From contig NZ_CP035758.1 of the NCBI RefSeq assembly GCF_004208415.1, positions 7,502,001-7,566,000 of the forward strand: a stretch of 64,000 nucleotides of DNA, written 5' to 3'. Below, in pieces: positions 45,233-53,854 of this stretch (its first letter is position 1; each line of letters begins with the position of its first letter). Origin of the DNA: Ktedonosporobacter rubrisoli. GTDB taxonomy: Bacteria; Chloroflexota; Ktedonobacteria; Ktedonobacterales; Ktedonobacteraceae. The notes under the pieces were generated by a model, which was given only the letters and a program-made list of their open reading frames with translations, was not told the DNA's origin and did no database searches. The translations under genes were made by a program, and so were the position numbers.

Positions 45233-45997
45233 ATGTCAGCATCGACAATACAGACTAGCCGCGCGAACTATGGCCTTGATGCTCCCGGGCTAGTGCGCAA
45301 TCTTTTGCTCGCCGGCGTTGGGGCACTCATCATCGGGCTTGTAGCGATTACTCATGTGAGGACTATCAATGGCAGTATGCTAGTGCAGATCGCTGCCACG
45401 GCGGCAAGCTGGTATATTGCCATTAGCGGCCTTACGTTGCTTGTGACCGGCCTATTGATGATCTGGAGCAGTCGCTTCGGAAAGTTGCAGGCACGCGATC
45501 ATTTGCTTGATGACCTGCATCTACAAGGGGACGAAACGGTTCTGGATCTCGGCACGGGTCGCGGCTTGCTTCTCATGGGAGCTGCTAAACGGCTGCCGCG
45601 GGGTAGAGCCCTTGGCCTTGACCTCTGGATGCAACGGAACCTGAACGGGAATCGCAAAGATATAGCCTTTGCGAATGCAGTCGCCGAAGGCGTGGCTGAT
45701 CGTGTAGAAATCTATGATGGCGATATGCGCAAAGTACCTTTTGCCGATAATAGCGTTGATGTAGTTACAGCCAGCCTTTCCATTCACAACATCTACAATC
45801 GCGAAGGTCGTCGCAATGCCATCAACGAGATTGTCCGTGTGCTGAAGCCGGGCGGTAAAGTGGCCTTAATGGATATCCGCCACATTCATGAATATGCCCT
45901 GGATCTACAAGTGGCAGGTATACAGGATATTCATATTTCAAACTTGAACTACTTGATCTTTCCACCCGCACGTATCGTCACAGGTAGCAAAGTCTAG
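45233..45997 (+). CDS. Membrane-anchored SAM-dependent methyltransferase
   Basis: This encodes 254 residues from the ATG at 45233, 6 nt after AAGGGG; an ATG two codons earlier is too close to it. Two membrane helices come first (NLLLAGVGALIIGLVAITHV and SWYIAISGLTLLVTGLLMIW). The class I methyltransferase fold follows, with motif I VLDLGTGRGLLLMGAAKRLP, the acidic VEIYDGDMRK, and VKPGGKVALMD-like post-motif residues in RVLKPGGKVALMDIRHIHEY. The substrate is likely membrane-associated, for example a lipid or quinone, but that is inference from the two helices. It stands alone. Confidence 0.82.
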   Translation: MSASTIQTSRANYGLDAPGLVRNLLLAGVGALIIGLVAITHVRTINGSMLVQIAATAASWYIAISGLTLLVTGLLMIWSSRFGKLQARDHLLDDLHLQGDETVLDLGTGRGLLLMGAAKRLPRGRALGLDLWMQRNLNGNRKDIAFANAVAEGVADRVEIYDGDMRKVPFADNSVDVVTASLSIHNIYNREGRRNAINEIVRVLKPGGKVALMDIRHIHEYALDLQVAGIQDIHISNLNYLIFPPARIVTGSKV

Positions 45998-46059
45998 CGC
46001 CCTCTCTTGCCACAACCATAGGACGAGAAAGCTCGCCCCTGCCCTCTTTTATCCCATTT

Positions 46060-46959
46060 TTAGAGCGTGGGGCGTGGCTTCTCGCGGCTAAAATCGTATT
46101 TTAGGGCCAGCAGCATACCAAATGAAACGGCTAGTAGCACGACGGCAAGCGCTATCGCTTTATCAAGATCGTCCTGTGAGGCCATATAGACGGCGATAGG
46201 CATGGTTTGCGTCGTGCCGGGGAAATTGCCGGCAAAGGTAATTGTGGCGCCAAACTCGCCAAGGGAGCGGGCCCAGGCCAGACCTGTTCCGGCGAGCAAT
46301 GCAGGGCGGATAAGCGGCAGGATCACGCGTCGAAACGTGTAGAACGGCGAGGCGCGCAAGGTGTAGGCTGCCAACTCGTAGCGTCTGTCGAGCTGCTCAA
46401 AGCCGGCTCTGGCACTATTCACGAAGAAGGGGGCGGCGATAAAGGTTTGGGCCATCACGACGGCCACAGTTGTGAAGGGAATATTGAGACCCAGCAGGGC
46501 CAGGTACTGTCCGATCAAGCCCATGCGCCCAAAGGTCAACAGAAGCGCGACGCCAGCTACGACCGGAGGCAAGACGGTGGGCAAGGTGACGATGATTTCC
46601 AGGACTTTGCGGCCGGGAAAGCTTTTGCGCGCCAGCACGTAAGCTACGGGCAGGCCAAAGACAAAAGCCATCAGTGTGCTGAGTGTTGTGGTGAGCAAGC
46701 TCAGCTGCAAGGCCTGAAAGATATCAGGCTGTTGCAGCTCTGCCCAGATAACGCCGGGTGGCTCGCGGAATAAGAGGGAAGCCAGAGGCACACCAAGAAA
46801 GAGAAAAAAGAGCGTGGCCAGGCTACCCACGAGTATTCTGGCAGGCCAGTGGGACCAGAATGCGCCTCTGGCAAATTTCTGGCCAGGCAGTCCGAAAAGT
46901 GATAGTTTTCTGGCGGCGGGAGCTCCGGTCCCTGACGCTCCTTTTGCAGCTTTCTCCAT
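46060..46959 (-). CDS. modB: Molybdate/tungstate ABC transporter permease
   Basis: This encodes 299 residues with AAGGG before the ATG. Five or six membrane helices follow a 45-residue cytoplasmic leader. The EAA loop that docks the ATPase is seen as RYELAAYTLRASPFYTFRRV and LPLIRPALLAGTGLAWARSL. GEFGATITFAGNFPGTTQTM and PIAVYMASQ are standard ModB endings. It starts 9 nt after modA on the same strand. No modC ATPase gene follows; the next gene is on the opposite strand. The ATPase must be encoded elsewhere. Confidence 0.93.
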   Translation of the reverse strand: MEKAAKGASGTGAPAARKLSLFGLPGQKFARGAFWSHWPARILVGSLATLFFLFLGVPLASLLFREPPGVIWAELQQPDIFQALQLSLLTTTLSTLMAFVFGLPVAYVLARKSFPGRKVLEIIVTLPTVLPPVVAGVALLLTFGRMGLIGQYLALLGLNIPFTTVAVVMAQTFIAAPFFVNSARAGFEQLDRRYELAAYTLRASPFYTFRRVILPLIRPALLAGTGLAWARSLGEFGATITFAGNFPGTTQTMPIAVYMASQDDLDKAIALAVVLLAVSFGMLLALKYDFSREKPRPTL

Positions 46960-46968
46960 AGATTACCC

Positions 46969-47820
46969 TTAACTACTGGCTCCTTTAGGGGCGATAAAAC
47001 CATACTTCGTAAGAATTGTTTGTCCCTGTGGAGAGAGCAGATATTGTACAAAGGCCTGCGCAGCCTCGGCGTGCTGGGTATGTTTGGTTACGGCAAGCGG
47101 ATATTCAGCAATCACATTGAAGGTATCGGGAATATCAATAATCTTGACCTTATTTGCAACTGCCGATGTAACATCGGTGCGATAGACAAAGCCTGCGTCA
47201 GCTTCGCCTAGCTGTACCTTCTGTACAACTGCCTTGACGTTTTCCTCCTGTGAGACAAAATTTCCCTTGACGGCTTTCTCATAATCGGGACCATAATCAG
47301 CAGATTTTCCCAGCTTATCAAGAACTTGCAGGCTATACTTGCCGGCAGGCACAGCTGGAGCCTCCATATCGATCTTTAGGCCTTTGTGGGCCAGGTCCTT
47401 CAGGCCGGTGATGTTGCCAGGATTGTTTGCAGGTACGATTACCACAAGTTTGTTCCTTACAAAGACCTGTGGAGTATCAACCACGCCTGCTGTGCTGGCT
47501 TTCTGCATATTGGTAGTGTCTGCTGAGGCAAATACATCGGCGTTGGCTCCATTGGCAATTTGCTGCTCAAGAATCTGGGAGCCATTAAAATTATACTTGA
47601 TCTCAACGTTAGGGTGGGCTGTCTTGTATTGCTGGGCGATCTCGCCAAAAGACTCGGTGAGCGAGGCTGCGGCAAAAACGTTTAAGGTTACTGTTCCAGC
47701 TGGCGTTGAAGCTGAAGGTGTTGTAGCACTGCCCGTGCCACTGCTTGTTGCTCCTCCACAGGCGGCAAGAAATAGACAGAAGAGTACAAATATAAGAGAT
47801 ATGCGTAGGGGATATCTCAA
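46969..47820 (-). CDS. modA: Molybdate-binding lipoprotein
   Basis: This encodes 283 residues from a TTG with AAGGAGG 7 nt upstream. The lipobox is VLFCLFLAACGG, so the protein is anchored by lipid. The ModA family patterns are clear: VFAAASLTESFGEIAQQYK, YNFNGSQILEQQIANGANAD, VFASADTTNMQKA and ADAGFVYRTDV. The residues that contact the oxyanion (Ser in AAASL, Ser in NGSQ) are kept. It binds molybdate or tungstate outside the membrane and hands it to ModB. Confidence 0.94.
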   Translation of the reverse strand: MRYPLRISLIFVLFCLFLAACGGATSSGTGSATTPSASTPAGTVTLNVFAAASLTESFGEIAQQYKTAHPNVEIKYNFNGSQILEQQIANGANADVFASADTTNMQKASTAGVVDTPQVFVRNKLVVIVPANNPGNITGLKDLAHKGLKIDMEAPAVPAGKYSLQVLDKLGKSADYGPDYEKAVKGNFVSQEENVKAVVQKVQLGEADAGFVYRTDVTSAVANKVKIIDIPDTFNVIAEYPLAVTKHTQHAEAAQAFVQYLLSPQGQTILTKYGFIAPKGASS

Positions 47821-47865
47821 AACAAACCTCCTTACATAGTGAACGAGAGGATATCAGGAGTATAG

Positions 47866-47891
47866 CTTGCAACATAGCGTTCTATTGCAAG
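47866..47891 (-). promoter_or_regulatory. Inverted repeat upstream of modA
   Basis: CTTGCAA (47866-47872) and TTGCAAG (47885-47891) flank TAG/CTA half-sites. It lies 46-71 bp before the modA start, with TATACT on the minus strand at 47915-47920 as a possible -10 just upstream. It suits an operator for a molybdate-type regulator, but no known site is recognised. Further up, GACCCGC (48008-48014) and GCGGGTC (48018-48024) form a tight hairpin. The rest of 47892-48148 has no gene. Confidence 0.4.
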
Positions 47892-48148
47892 ATGAATATT
47901 CATAGATTGAGTATAGCATACTTTTCTCTGCCGGCGCATCCCCTGACGGCTCGGGTGAGTGCGCTCACCAGGGAGCGAGATGTTGGTTAACTTTGTCAGT
48001 GGTGTTTGACCCGCGAAGCGGGTCTGCCTCAGACTTGGTGAAGGATAAGCTTCTCTTCTTGAAGCGTTCGCGTCGGTGTCATGTGACGTTTTTCAGTTAG
48101 GTGACGATAACAGAATGAGGCCTCAAAACTGGAATAAAGGGGAGCAAG

Positions 48149-48697
48149 ATGCAACTACCGAGAAGTGGCTCTATCCGTGATGACACTGCTCTCGCCGAGC
48201 TCTACCAACGCCATGTGTATACCCTCCTGGGATCCATCCGACGCTGTGCTCCAACGCCAGAGGATGCCGAGGATATATTACTGGAAGTGTTCATGGCAGC
48301 CTTTGAACACAATGCACTGACCGGGTGGAGCGAAGGGAAGCAGCTCGCATGGCTGCGCAAGGTTGCGCACAACAAGTGCGTGGATATTTACCGCGCTTCA
48401 CAGCGCCGTCCGTCTCTTTCACTGGAAACCATCACCGAAGCGCTCTATGATGATGAGGATCTGCTTCCTGAGCAGATGGCGTTGCATGCTGAAGAACGCG
48501 CTCTGCTTCATGCCCATCTGACAAGGCTGCCTGAGCAGCAGCAGCAGATTTTAGGTCTGCGCTTCGGGCACGGTCTACGCTCTAGAGAAATCGCCAGGAA
48601 ACTGAACAAAAGTGAGAGTACTATACGCATGACACTTTCACGGACACTGAATCTGTTACGGAGAAACTATAGCACAGAGGAGGATAGCGATGCGTAA
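48149..48697 (+). CDS. ECF-type RNA polymerase sigma factor
   Basis: This encodes 182 residues with AAGGGGAG before the ATG. Sigma region 2 includes ALAELYQRHVYTLLGSIRRC and DAEDILLEVFMAAFEH, and WLRKVAHNKCVDIYR recognises the -10. Region 4 is LPEQQQQILGLRFGHGLRSR followed by EIARKLNKSESTIRMTLSRT. The enzyme directs core polymerase to a small set of promoters. It overlaps the next gene by 8 nt, the usual coupling of an ECF sigma factor and its membrane anti-sigma factor. Confidence 0.93.
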   Translation: MQLPRSGSIRDDTALAELYQRHVYTLLGSIRRCAPTPEDAEDILLEVFMAAFEHNALTGWSEGKQLAWLRKVAHNKCVDIYRASQRRPSLSLETITEALYDDEDLLPEQMALHAEERALLHAHLTRLPEQQQQILGLRFGHGLRSREIARKLNKSESTIRMTLSRTLNLLRRNYSTEEDSDA

Positions 48698-49523
48698 GCC
48701 AGATGACCCTTTCCTGCATGAGCAAATAGACGAGCAGATCGAGGCCCTGGCTCACCTGGGGAAGAGTTCCCCTCTGCCTCAAGCTCGCCTCGTCTCTGAC
48801 CTCCATCACGTATATGGTAAGGAGCACGAGATGGCCGAACGGGTATGGGAACGTTTGAACAGGCAGATCATGCCGAACAGTTGGGGGTATGAGCACTCAA
48901 AGGATCAGGCTCCCCCGCAATTCGTGAAAGAGGCTCAGCCAATGAAGACAAAAAGGAGGCAGCTCCCCATTACAAAAAAAACAAGGCATGTTCTGGAAAC
49001 TGTGGTCGCAGTCCTGATTGTCGTGGCACTCGTCGGGAGCATGGCCCTCCTTCTCCATTTGAGGCAGACCTCCCAGTCCTCCCAAGGGGGCAAAGGAGCA
49101 CCATCTTTCGCAACTCAGGCATCGCATGCAACGACCACAGCTGCAACAACAGCACTCCCGCTATCAGCACCACCAACTTCCGTCGTGTTACGTTTAAGCG
49201 CTCCAGGAATCCCATCGACAACCCGCAGTGAAATCACCATTCCTTCTGGAACGAAAGTCACGCTCACCGTGATCCCTAATCATTCCCTTCTCCCTTTTCA
49301 GACGTATACAATGGGGATTTATGCCACAGATCCTTTTGGATTTAGTGAACTTCAGTATTGTACGTATCCTCATACAAGCACCTGTACCTATCTGATTGCC
49401 CCCTCTTCTGAGGAGAACACAGATTATACGAAAGGAAAACACACGTTTAGAGCATTTCTTGGGGATATTGGAGGACGCATATTGGAAAGTTCAAGCGGCA
49501 TCACCATTACCTGGTCATCATGA
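48690..49523 (+). CDS. Single-pass membrane protein, probable anti-sigma partner
   Basis: This encodes 277 residues. The N-terminal 95 residues are cytoplasmic and helical (DEQIEALAHLGKSSPLPQAR, EMAERVWERLNRQIM). One membrane helix follows (LETVVAVLIVVALVGSMALL, about 105-124), then a Ser/Thr-rich stalk and a C-terminal beta-rich exterior domain with one pair of cysteines (QYCTYPHTSTCTYLI). The layout and the overlap with the sigma gene point to an anti-sigma factor. There is no zinc HxxxCxxC motif, so it would be a non-zinc type. This role is inference. Confidence 0.6.
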   Translation: MRKPDDPFLHEQIDEQIEALAHLGKSSPLPQARLVSDLHHVYGKEHEMAERVWERLNRQIMPNSWGYEHSKDQAPPQFVKEAQPMKTKRRQLPITKKTRHVLETVVAVLIVVALVGSMALLLHLRQTSQSSQGGKGAPSFATQASHATTTAATTALPLSAPPTSVVLRLSAPGIPSTTRSEITIPSGTKVTLTVIPNHSLLPFQTYTMGIYATDPFGFSELQYCTYPHTSTCTYLIAPSSEENTDYTKGKHTFRAFLGDIGGRILESSSGITITWSS

Positions 49524-49786
49524 TGGCATGCTGGTTCCGCCATGTGCGCCGACCAGCGCATTGCTTGATAGGGCACGATTGAAACGCAGACTTGCCAGAA
49601 ACTGCTAGTTCGCGTACTTCCTAGAGCTGGATGTGCAACGCTTCCAGTAGCGCTTGATGCATTCCACAGCTTTGGTTCCTCATTAAATGCAGAGGGCTTG
49701 CTCAATCTTTCGACTATTCATATGTTGTCTAGAATGAAGAAAGTGCAACTCTTATAGCTGACCCAGGCAGGCTTTTATTCAAGAAA

Positions 49787-49809
49787 AGAGGAAGCTTATT
49801 GCTTCCTCT
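49787..49809 (-). terminator. Terminator of the TPR array gene
   Basis: AGAGGAAGC (49787-49795) and GCTTCCTCT (49801-49809) form a 9-bp stem; on the minus strand CTTTTCTTG follows. The remaining part of 49524-49857 has no gene I can support. Confidence 0.7.
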
Positions 49810-49857
49810 GTTGAAATGTGTAGTGGTTAAGATAGGCATCAAGTAGCTGCCCAACTT

Positions 49858-51879
49858 TTATAGTTGCTTGCTTTCCAGATCTGTCAGGTGAGCTTGAGCC
49901 TTTTTCAGGTTTTGCTCAATCTGTTGCGCAAACTCGTCTTTGTGTAGGGCAATAAACATATCGAGCGCGGCATGATAGCTGGCTATGGCTTGCTTCAGAT
50001 TGATATGCTTATCGCCTGAGCCGAGATCGCAATAAACGTTGCCGCAATTGTTCTGGATGGTCGCCCACTCAAGCGGAAAGTCAAGCGGGGTATAAACTTC
50101 CAGAGCAGCCTGATAGCTGGCCAGCGCTCTTGCTTGATATTCTGGCCTCTCCACAGCTAGATCGCGATAGAGATTGCCAAGATCCAGCTGCAGCGAAGCC
50201 CAGGTGCTCGGCGCTACTCCTTTAGTGTATACCTGAAGAGCAGCCTGATAACTGGTAAGAGCCTTTTGCAGGTTGGCCTGTTCGTGGCTCCCTTCCAGGC
50301 TAGCATACGTCGCTCCTAGATTCCTCTGTATGCTGGCCCATGGTCCTGGATGCCCATCGCGGGTATACACATGCAAAGCCTCTTCGTAGCAAGAGATAGC
50401 GCGTTCCAGGCATTCTTGCGTATTGACGCTGGCAGCGTTTCTGTAAGCATTGCCAAGGTTATGCTGAGTGCGCGCCCACTCTGTGGGCAGGCGCTCCCTG
50501 CTATAGACCAATAGGGCCGCCCGATAGCAGGCAATAGCATTATTGATGTGAGCCTGGCGATTCCCCTCTAACAGGGCGAAATAAGCGTCGCCAAGACTGT
50601 TTTGTGTGCGCGCCCACTCGAACGGAAAGGCTTTGCGGTTATACACCTTTAGCGCAGCTTCGTAGCAAGTAATGGCCTTTGGTAAATTAGCCTGCTGATC
50701 CTGCTCCAGGTGAGCATAGGCATTGCCCAGATTGGCCAGAACTGTAGCCCAGCCCAGCGGGAACGCCTCGCGGGTATAGACGCGCAAGGTAGCCTCAAAG
50801 CCCTCAATGGCGTGACGTAGATTCTCCTGTGCATTGCCGCGCGGCAGATTCAGATAAGTAAGGGCCAGCATATTCTGCGTCTTGGCCCATTCAGTAGGAG
50901 ACGTTTCGTAGGTATAGACTTGCAAGGCCGCCTGAAAACAGGCAATCGCATTCTCTAGCCTTGCCTGCTCATCGCCACCTGACAGCAAGTTGTAGATGAT
51001 CCCGATGTTATTCTGTACCGTCGCCCAGTCGTTTGGCGTCTGCTCGCGCCTGTACACTCTCAACGCTGACTGATAGCATTCAAGAGCTGATTGCAAATGC
51101 TCCTCATTTCCTCCATTAGAGAGATGGCGATGCGCATTGCCCAGGCAATACATCGTATCGGCCCAGTAATCGGGGTGCGCCTCGTAGGTATTCACGCGCA
51201 GGGCGGCCTCGTAATGGGTAATCGCCTGGCGTAAATAGGCCTGGCGATCGCCGCCCGGTAAGAAAGTATAGACATTGCCAAGATTGTGCTGCAGCGAGGC
51301 CCAGCTATGCGGTGTTTCCTCGGGCGTATAAACGCGCAGAGCGGCTTTATAATGCACAATGGCTTTTTCGAGCGTGGCATGGCGATCGTCGCTGGGCAGC
51401 ATACAGTAGAGATCGCCAAGTCTGGTCTGAATATCGGCCCATTTAATGGGATACGCGGAATGAGTATAAATTTCCAGGGCCGCTTGAAAGCAAGCCAGAG
51501 CTTTTAAGAGCTGCGTAAGTCGATCGGTGCCGGGCATTACTGTATAGGTTGAGCCCAGATCATGCTGAGTTTCGGCCCATTCGATAGGAAACTCTTCGCG
51601 GGTATAGATTTCCAGGGCTGCTCGCAAAGAGAGGATAGCGCGTCTGCTATTGGCCTGGCGATCTCCACGCTCCAGGCTACTATAGGCGACACCCAGATCA
51701 TGCTGGGTTCTGGCCCATTCAATAGGAAATGAATTGGGGGTGTAGATTGCCAGGGCGGCACGAAAGCAATCAATTGCTCTTTCCAGGTTATGCTCTTTAT
51801 TTCCCTCTGTCGAGGTGCTATAGCTTACGCCAAGCTGATATTGAGCATCGGCTGTCTCGCGCCTTTCTTGATTATTCAT
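49858..51879 (-). CDS. Tandem TPR protein with about 14 repeats of 46 residues
   Basis: This encodes 673 residues built almost wholly from one unit of 46 residues (138 bp). A typical unit contains LGxAYxxL, then GDRQANLxxAIxCFQAAL, then xVYTxExFPxEWAxTQ. The Trp-Ala at the end of each unit is seen 13 times, which gives about 14 repeats. It is a helical repeat of the TPR type with longer loops. There is no signal peptide or membrane helix. Such proteins wrap partner peptides and in related bacteria are often fused to NB-ARC or CHAT proteases; neither is present here. AGGAA precedes the ATG by 9 nt. Confidence 0.88.
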   Translation of the reverse strand: MNNQERRETADAQYQLGVSYSTSTEGNKEHNLERAIDCFRAALAIYTPNSFPIEWARTQHDLGVAYSSLERGDRQANSRRAILSLRAALEIYTREEFPIEWAETQHDLGSTYTVMPGTDRLTQLLKALACFQAALEIYTHSAYPIKWADIQTRLGDLYCMLPSDDRHATLEKAIVHYKAALRVYTPEETPHSWASLQHNLGNVYTFLPGGDRQAYLRQAITHYEAALRVNTYEAHPDYWADTMYCLGNAHRHLSNGGNEEHLQSALECYQSALRVYRREQTPNDWATVQNNIGIIYNLLSGGDEQARLENAIACFQAALQVYTYETSPTEWAKTQNMLALTYLNLPRGNAQENLRHAIEGFEATLRVYTREAFPLGWATVLANLGNAYAHLEQDQQANLPKAITCYEAALKVYNRKAFPFEWARTQNSLGDAYFALLEGNRQAHINNAIACYRAALLVYSRERLPTEWARTQHNLGNAYRNAASVNTQECLERAISCYEEALHVYTRDGHPGPWASIQRNLGATYASLEGSHEQANLQKALTSYQAALQVYTKGVAPSTWASLQLDLGNLYRDLAVERPEYQARALASYQAALEVYTPLDFPLEWATIQNNCGNVYCDLGSGDKHINLKQAIASYHAALDMFIALHKDEFAQQIEQNLKKAQAHLTDLESKQL

Positions 51880-52051
51880 CGAAATTCGTTCCTAAGTTCG
51901 CAACTTGCCAGCTACATGAGGAATGATATCAAGCAAATATGCGTCTATGTACAATTCATTCTCGATTTTACGAATTGCTTCTCCGCTTGTCAACTGGTGT
52001 ATCGGTGTTTTGCCTTCTCAATAGATCTTGCCAGGCAATTTATGTATGTAC

Positions 52052-52080
52052 TTGACAAGTATATTTTGCGAAGGTATATT
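52052..52080 (+). promoter_or_regulatory. Promoter of the oxidoreductase-cupin operon
   Basis: TTGACA (52052-52057), exactly 17 bp, TATATT (52075-52080). The TATATTTT motif recurs three times within 50 bp, which may help melting or serve as repeats for a regulator. Confidence 0.7.
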
Positions 52081-52171
52081 TTTTGCAGATATATTTTGTC
52101 GGGATATAAAAACTGCTGATAGTAATGGCCAGCTTCTTGCTGGTCAGGCAAAAAGCACTGGGAGAATGAAT

Positions 52172-53122
52172 ATGCATACAGAGCAGCTTATGCGCGCGGT
52201 CCGCGTACATCAGTATGGTGGACCAGAGCAACTCAAACTCGAACGAATAGAGCGACCCGAGCCTCGCGAAGGTGAGGTCTTACTGCGCGTCCACGCGGCA
52301 GGCGTTAACCCGCTGGACTGGAAAATCCGTCAGGGCTTAATGAAAGAATATATGCCAAGGACGCTACCCTATATTCCCGGCATAGAGGTATCGGGAGTCG
52401 TCGAGGCAGTTGGTCCTGGGGTTCCATCAGATCTGCTCGGGCAAGCCGTCTTCGGTGGAGCCGAGAAGGGAACCTATGCCGAATATATCACGGTTTCGGC
52501 CGCCGCACTGGCCAGAAAACCGCAGAAAGTGAGCTTTGCTGAGGCCGCCACCATCAAAGGTGGCGCGATGGTGGCCTGGCGAGCCCTCTTTGAGCATGGC
52601 CAGTTGGCTGCGGGCCAGCGCATCTTGATCCAGGGTGCCGCTGGTGGGGTGGGCCTGCTTGCCGTCCAACTGGCTAAATGGAAAGGAGCGCAAGTGATCG
52701 CAACAACTTCTGCTGCCAATCTTGACTTTGTGCGTTCCCTAGGCGCCGATCAGGTTGTGGATTATACGACAACTCCTATCGCGCAGGCAGTCAAAGATGT
52801 TGATATAGTTCTTGATGCGGTTGGGGGAGAGACTTTGCTTAGCTCCCTGGATGCGCTCAGAGCGGGCGGGACGCTGATCTCGCTTGCCGGCCCTCCGCCG
52901 CTGGAGAAGGCTGCCGAGCGCAGGGTGCGGGCCATGTTCAGTCGGGGCGAATCCGCAACTCCTCTGGCTGTGCTCTTAGAGACGTTGACGCGCCTGGTTG
53001 ATGAGGGGAAGCTCAAAGTAGTTGTGGGGAAAACATTTGCCCTCGATGATGTGCAACAGGCCCATGTGCTTTGTCAGAACGGACATGGACGCGGCAGAAT
53101 TGTTTTGCTGGTTGCAGAGTAA
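52172..53122 (+). CDS. Zinc-free NADPH:quinone oxidoreductase-like MDR protein
   Basis: This encodes 316 residues from the ATG at 52172, 8 nt after GGAG; an ATG at 52166 is too close to it. It is the medium-chain reductase fold: GVNPLDWKIRQGLMKEYMPR, then IPGIEVSGVVEAVGPGVPSD, and the NADP loop ILIQGAAGGVGLLAVQLAKW. The catalytic zinc ligands of alcohol dehydrogenases are absent, as in the Qor/zeta-crystallin class. It reduces quinones or similar enones. The cupin gene starts 17 nt downstream, so they form an operon. Confidence 0.92.
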   Translation: MHTEQLMRAVRVHQYGGPEQLKLERIERPEPREGEVLLRVHAAGVNPLDWKIRQGLMKEYMPRTLPYIPGIEVSGVVEAVGPGVPSDLLGQAVFGGAEKGTYAEYITVSAAALARKPQKVSFAEAATIKGGAMVAWRALFEHGQLAAGQRILIQGAAGGVGLLAVQLAKWKGAQVIATTSAANLDFVRSLGADQVVDYTTTPIAQAVKDVDIVLDAVGGETLLSSLDALRAGGTLISLAGPPPLEKAAERRVRAMFSRGESATPLAVLLETLTRLVDEGKLKVVVGKTFALDDVQQAHVLCQNGHGRGRIVLLVAE

Positions 53123-53139
53123 AGAAAGAGAGAAGGATC

Positions 53140-53634
53140 ATGAGCATTGCAAAAAATCCTACTACAGATCTCGGCGTCGATCTCTTCGGGCCAAAAATCG
53201 AGTTCCTGATTGCGCCAGAAGATAGCCAGAGCGACTTCTGTGTTATGAAAGGCATAATTCCACCAGGCGAGTTCGTTCCTTTACACAGCCATCCGGAGAC
53301 AGAGGATTTTCTCATCCTCTCGGGTGAAGTACAAGTTCTCAAGCAAGGCCCGCAAGGACAGAGCGAATGGATAACGGCAAAAACTGGCGATTATATCCAT
53401 GTGCCGATTAACGTGCCGCATGCCTTCCGCAACGTCGGAAATCTGCCTGTGATCCAGTTCATCACGGCCACCAAAAAGTTGGGACAGTTCTTGCTAGAAA
53501 CCGGTAGACCGCTAGCGAACGCAGCTAAGCCAGCAACGCCCGAGGACTTTGCGCGCCCGGCAGTTATCGGGGCCCGGTATGGCTTCTGGATAGCGACACC
53601 CGCCGAAAACGCCGCGATAGGCATTCATCTCTAG
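53140..53634 (+). CDS. Cupin-fold protein
   Basis: This encodes 164 residues, with GAAGGA before the ATG at 53140. The cupin motifs are PGEFVPLHSHPETEDFLILS (two His and one Glu metal ligands) and GDYIHVPINVPHAFRNVG (third His). A single barrel binds one metal. The substrate is unknown. Its coupling to a quinone reductase suggests processing of an aromatic or quinone compound, but this is inference. Confidence 0.88.
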   Translation: MSIAKNPTTDLGVDLFGPKIEFLIAPEDSQSDFCVMKGIIPPGEFVPLHSHPETEDFLILSGEVQVLKQGPQGQSEWITAKTGDYIHVPINVPHAFRNVGNLPVIQFITATKKLGQFLLETGRPLANAAKPATPEDFARPAVIGARYGFWIATPAENAAIGIHL

Positions 53635-53645
53635 TCAGTGGTGCG

Positions 53646-53668
53646 GGGAAGTATCTCGCTTCCCTTTT
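53646..53668 (+). terminator. Terminator of the reductase-cupin operon
   Basis: GGGAAG (53646-53651) pairs with CTTCCC (53659-53664) and is followed by TTTT. Confidence 0.7.
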
Positions 53669-53710
53669 AGTACTTGCCTCCCCTTTTTCCAGTACCATAT
53701 ATGGGTTTTC

Positions 53711-53733
53711 AATATGACAAAGCTTGTCATATT
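53711..53733 (+). promoter_or_regulatory. Palindromic operator upstream of the WYL regulator
   Basis: AATATGACAA (53711-53720), AGC, then TTGTCATATT (53724-53733): perfect 10-bp arms. TACAAT at 53741-53746 may be the -10 box. A suitable site for autoregulation of the gene at 53855. Confidence 0.6.
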
Positions 53734-53854
53734 TCTGTGCTACAATTAAGAAGTCTGGCAGATCATGTACCAGGCAGAAAACCAGGAGATATAGAAGCGT
53801 AGTAGAAGCTATGGATGGCCTGAATCAGATTTAGCGAGGATCAAAGGAGGATAT

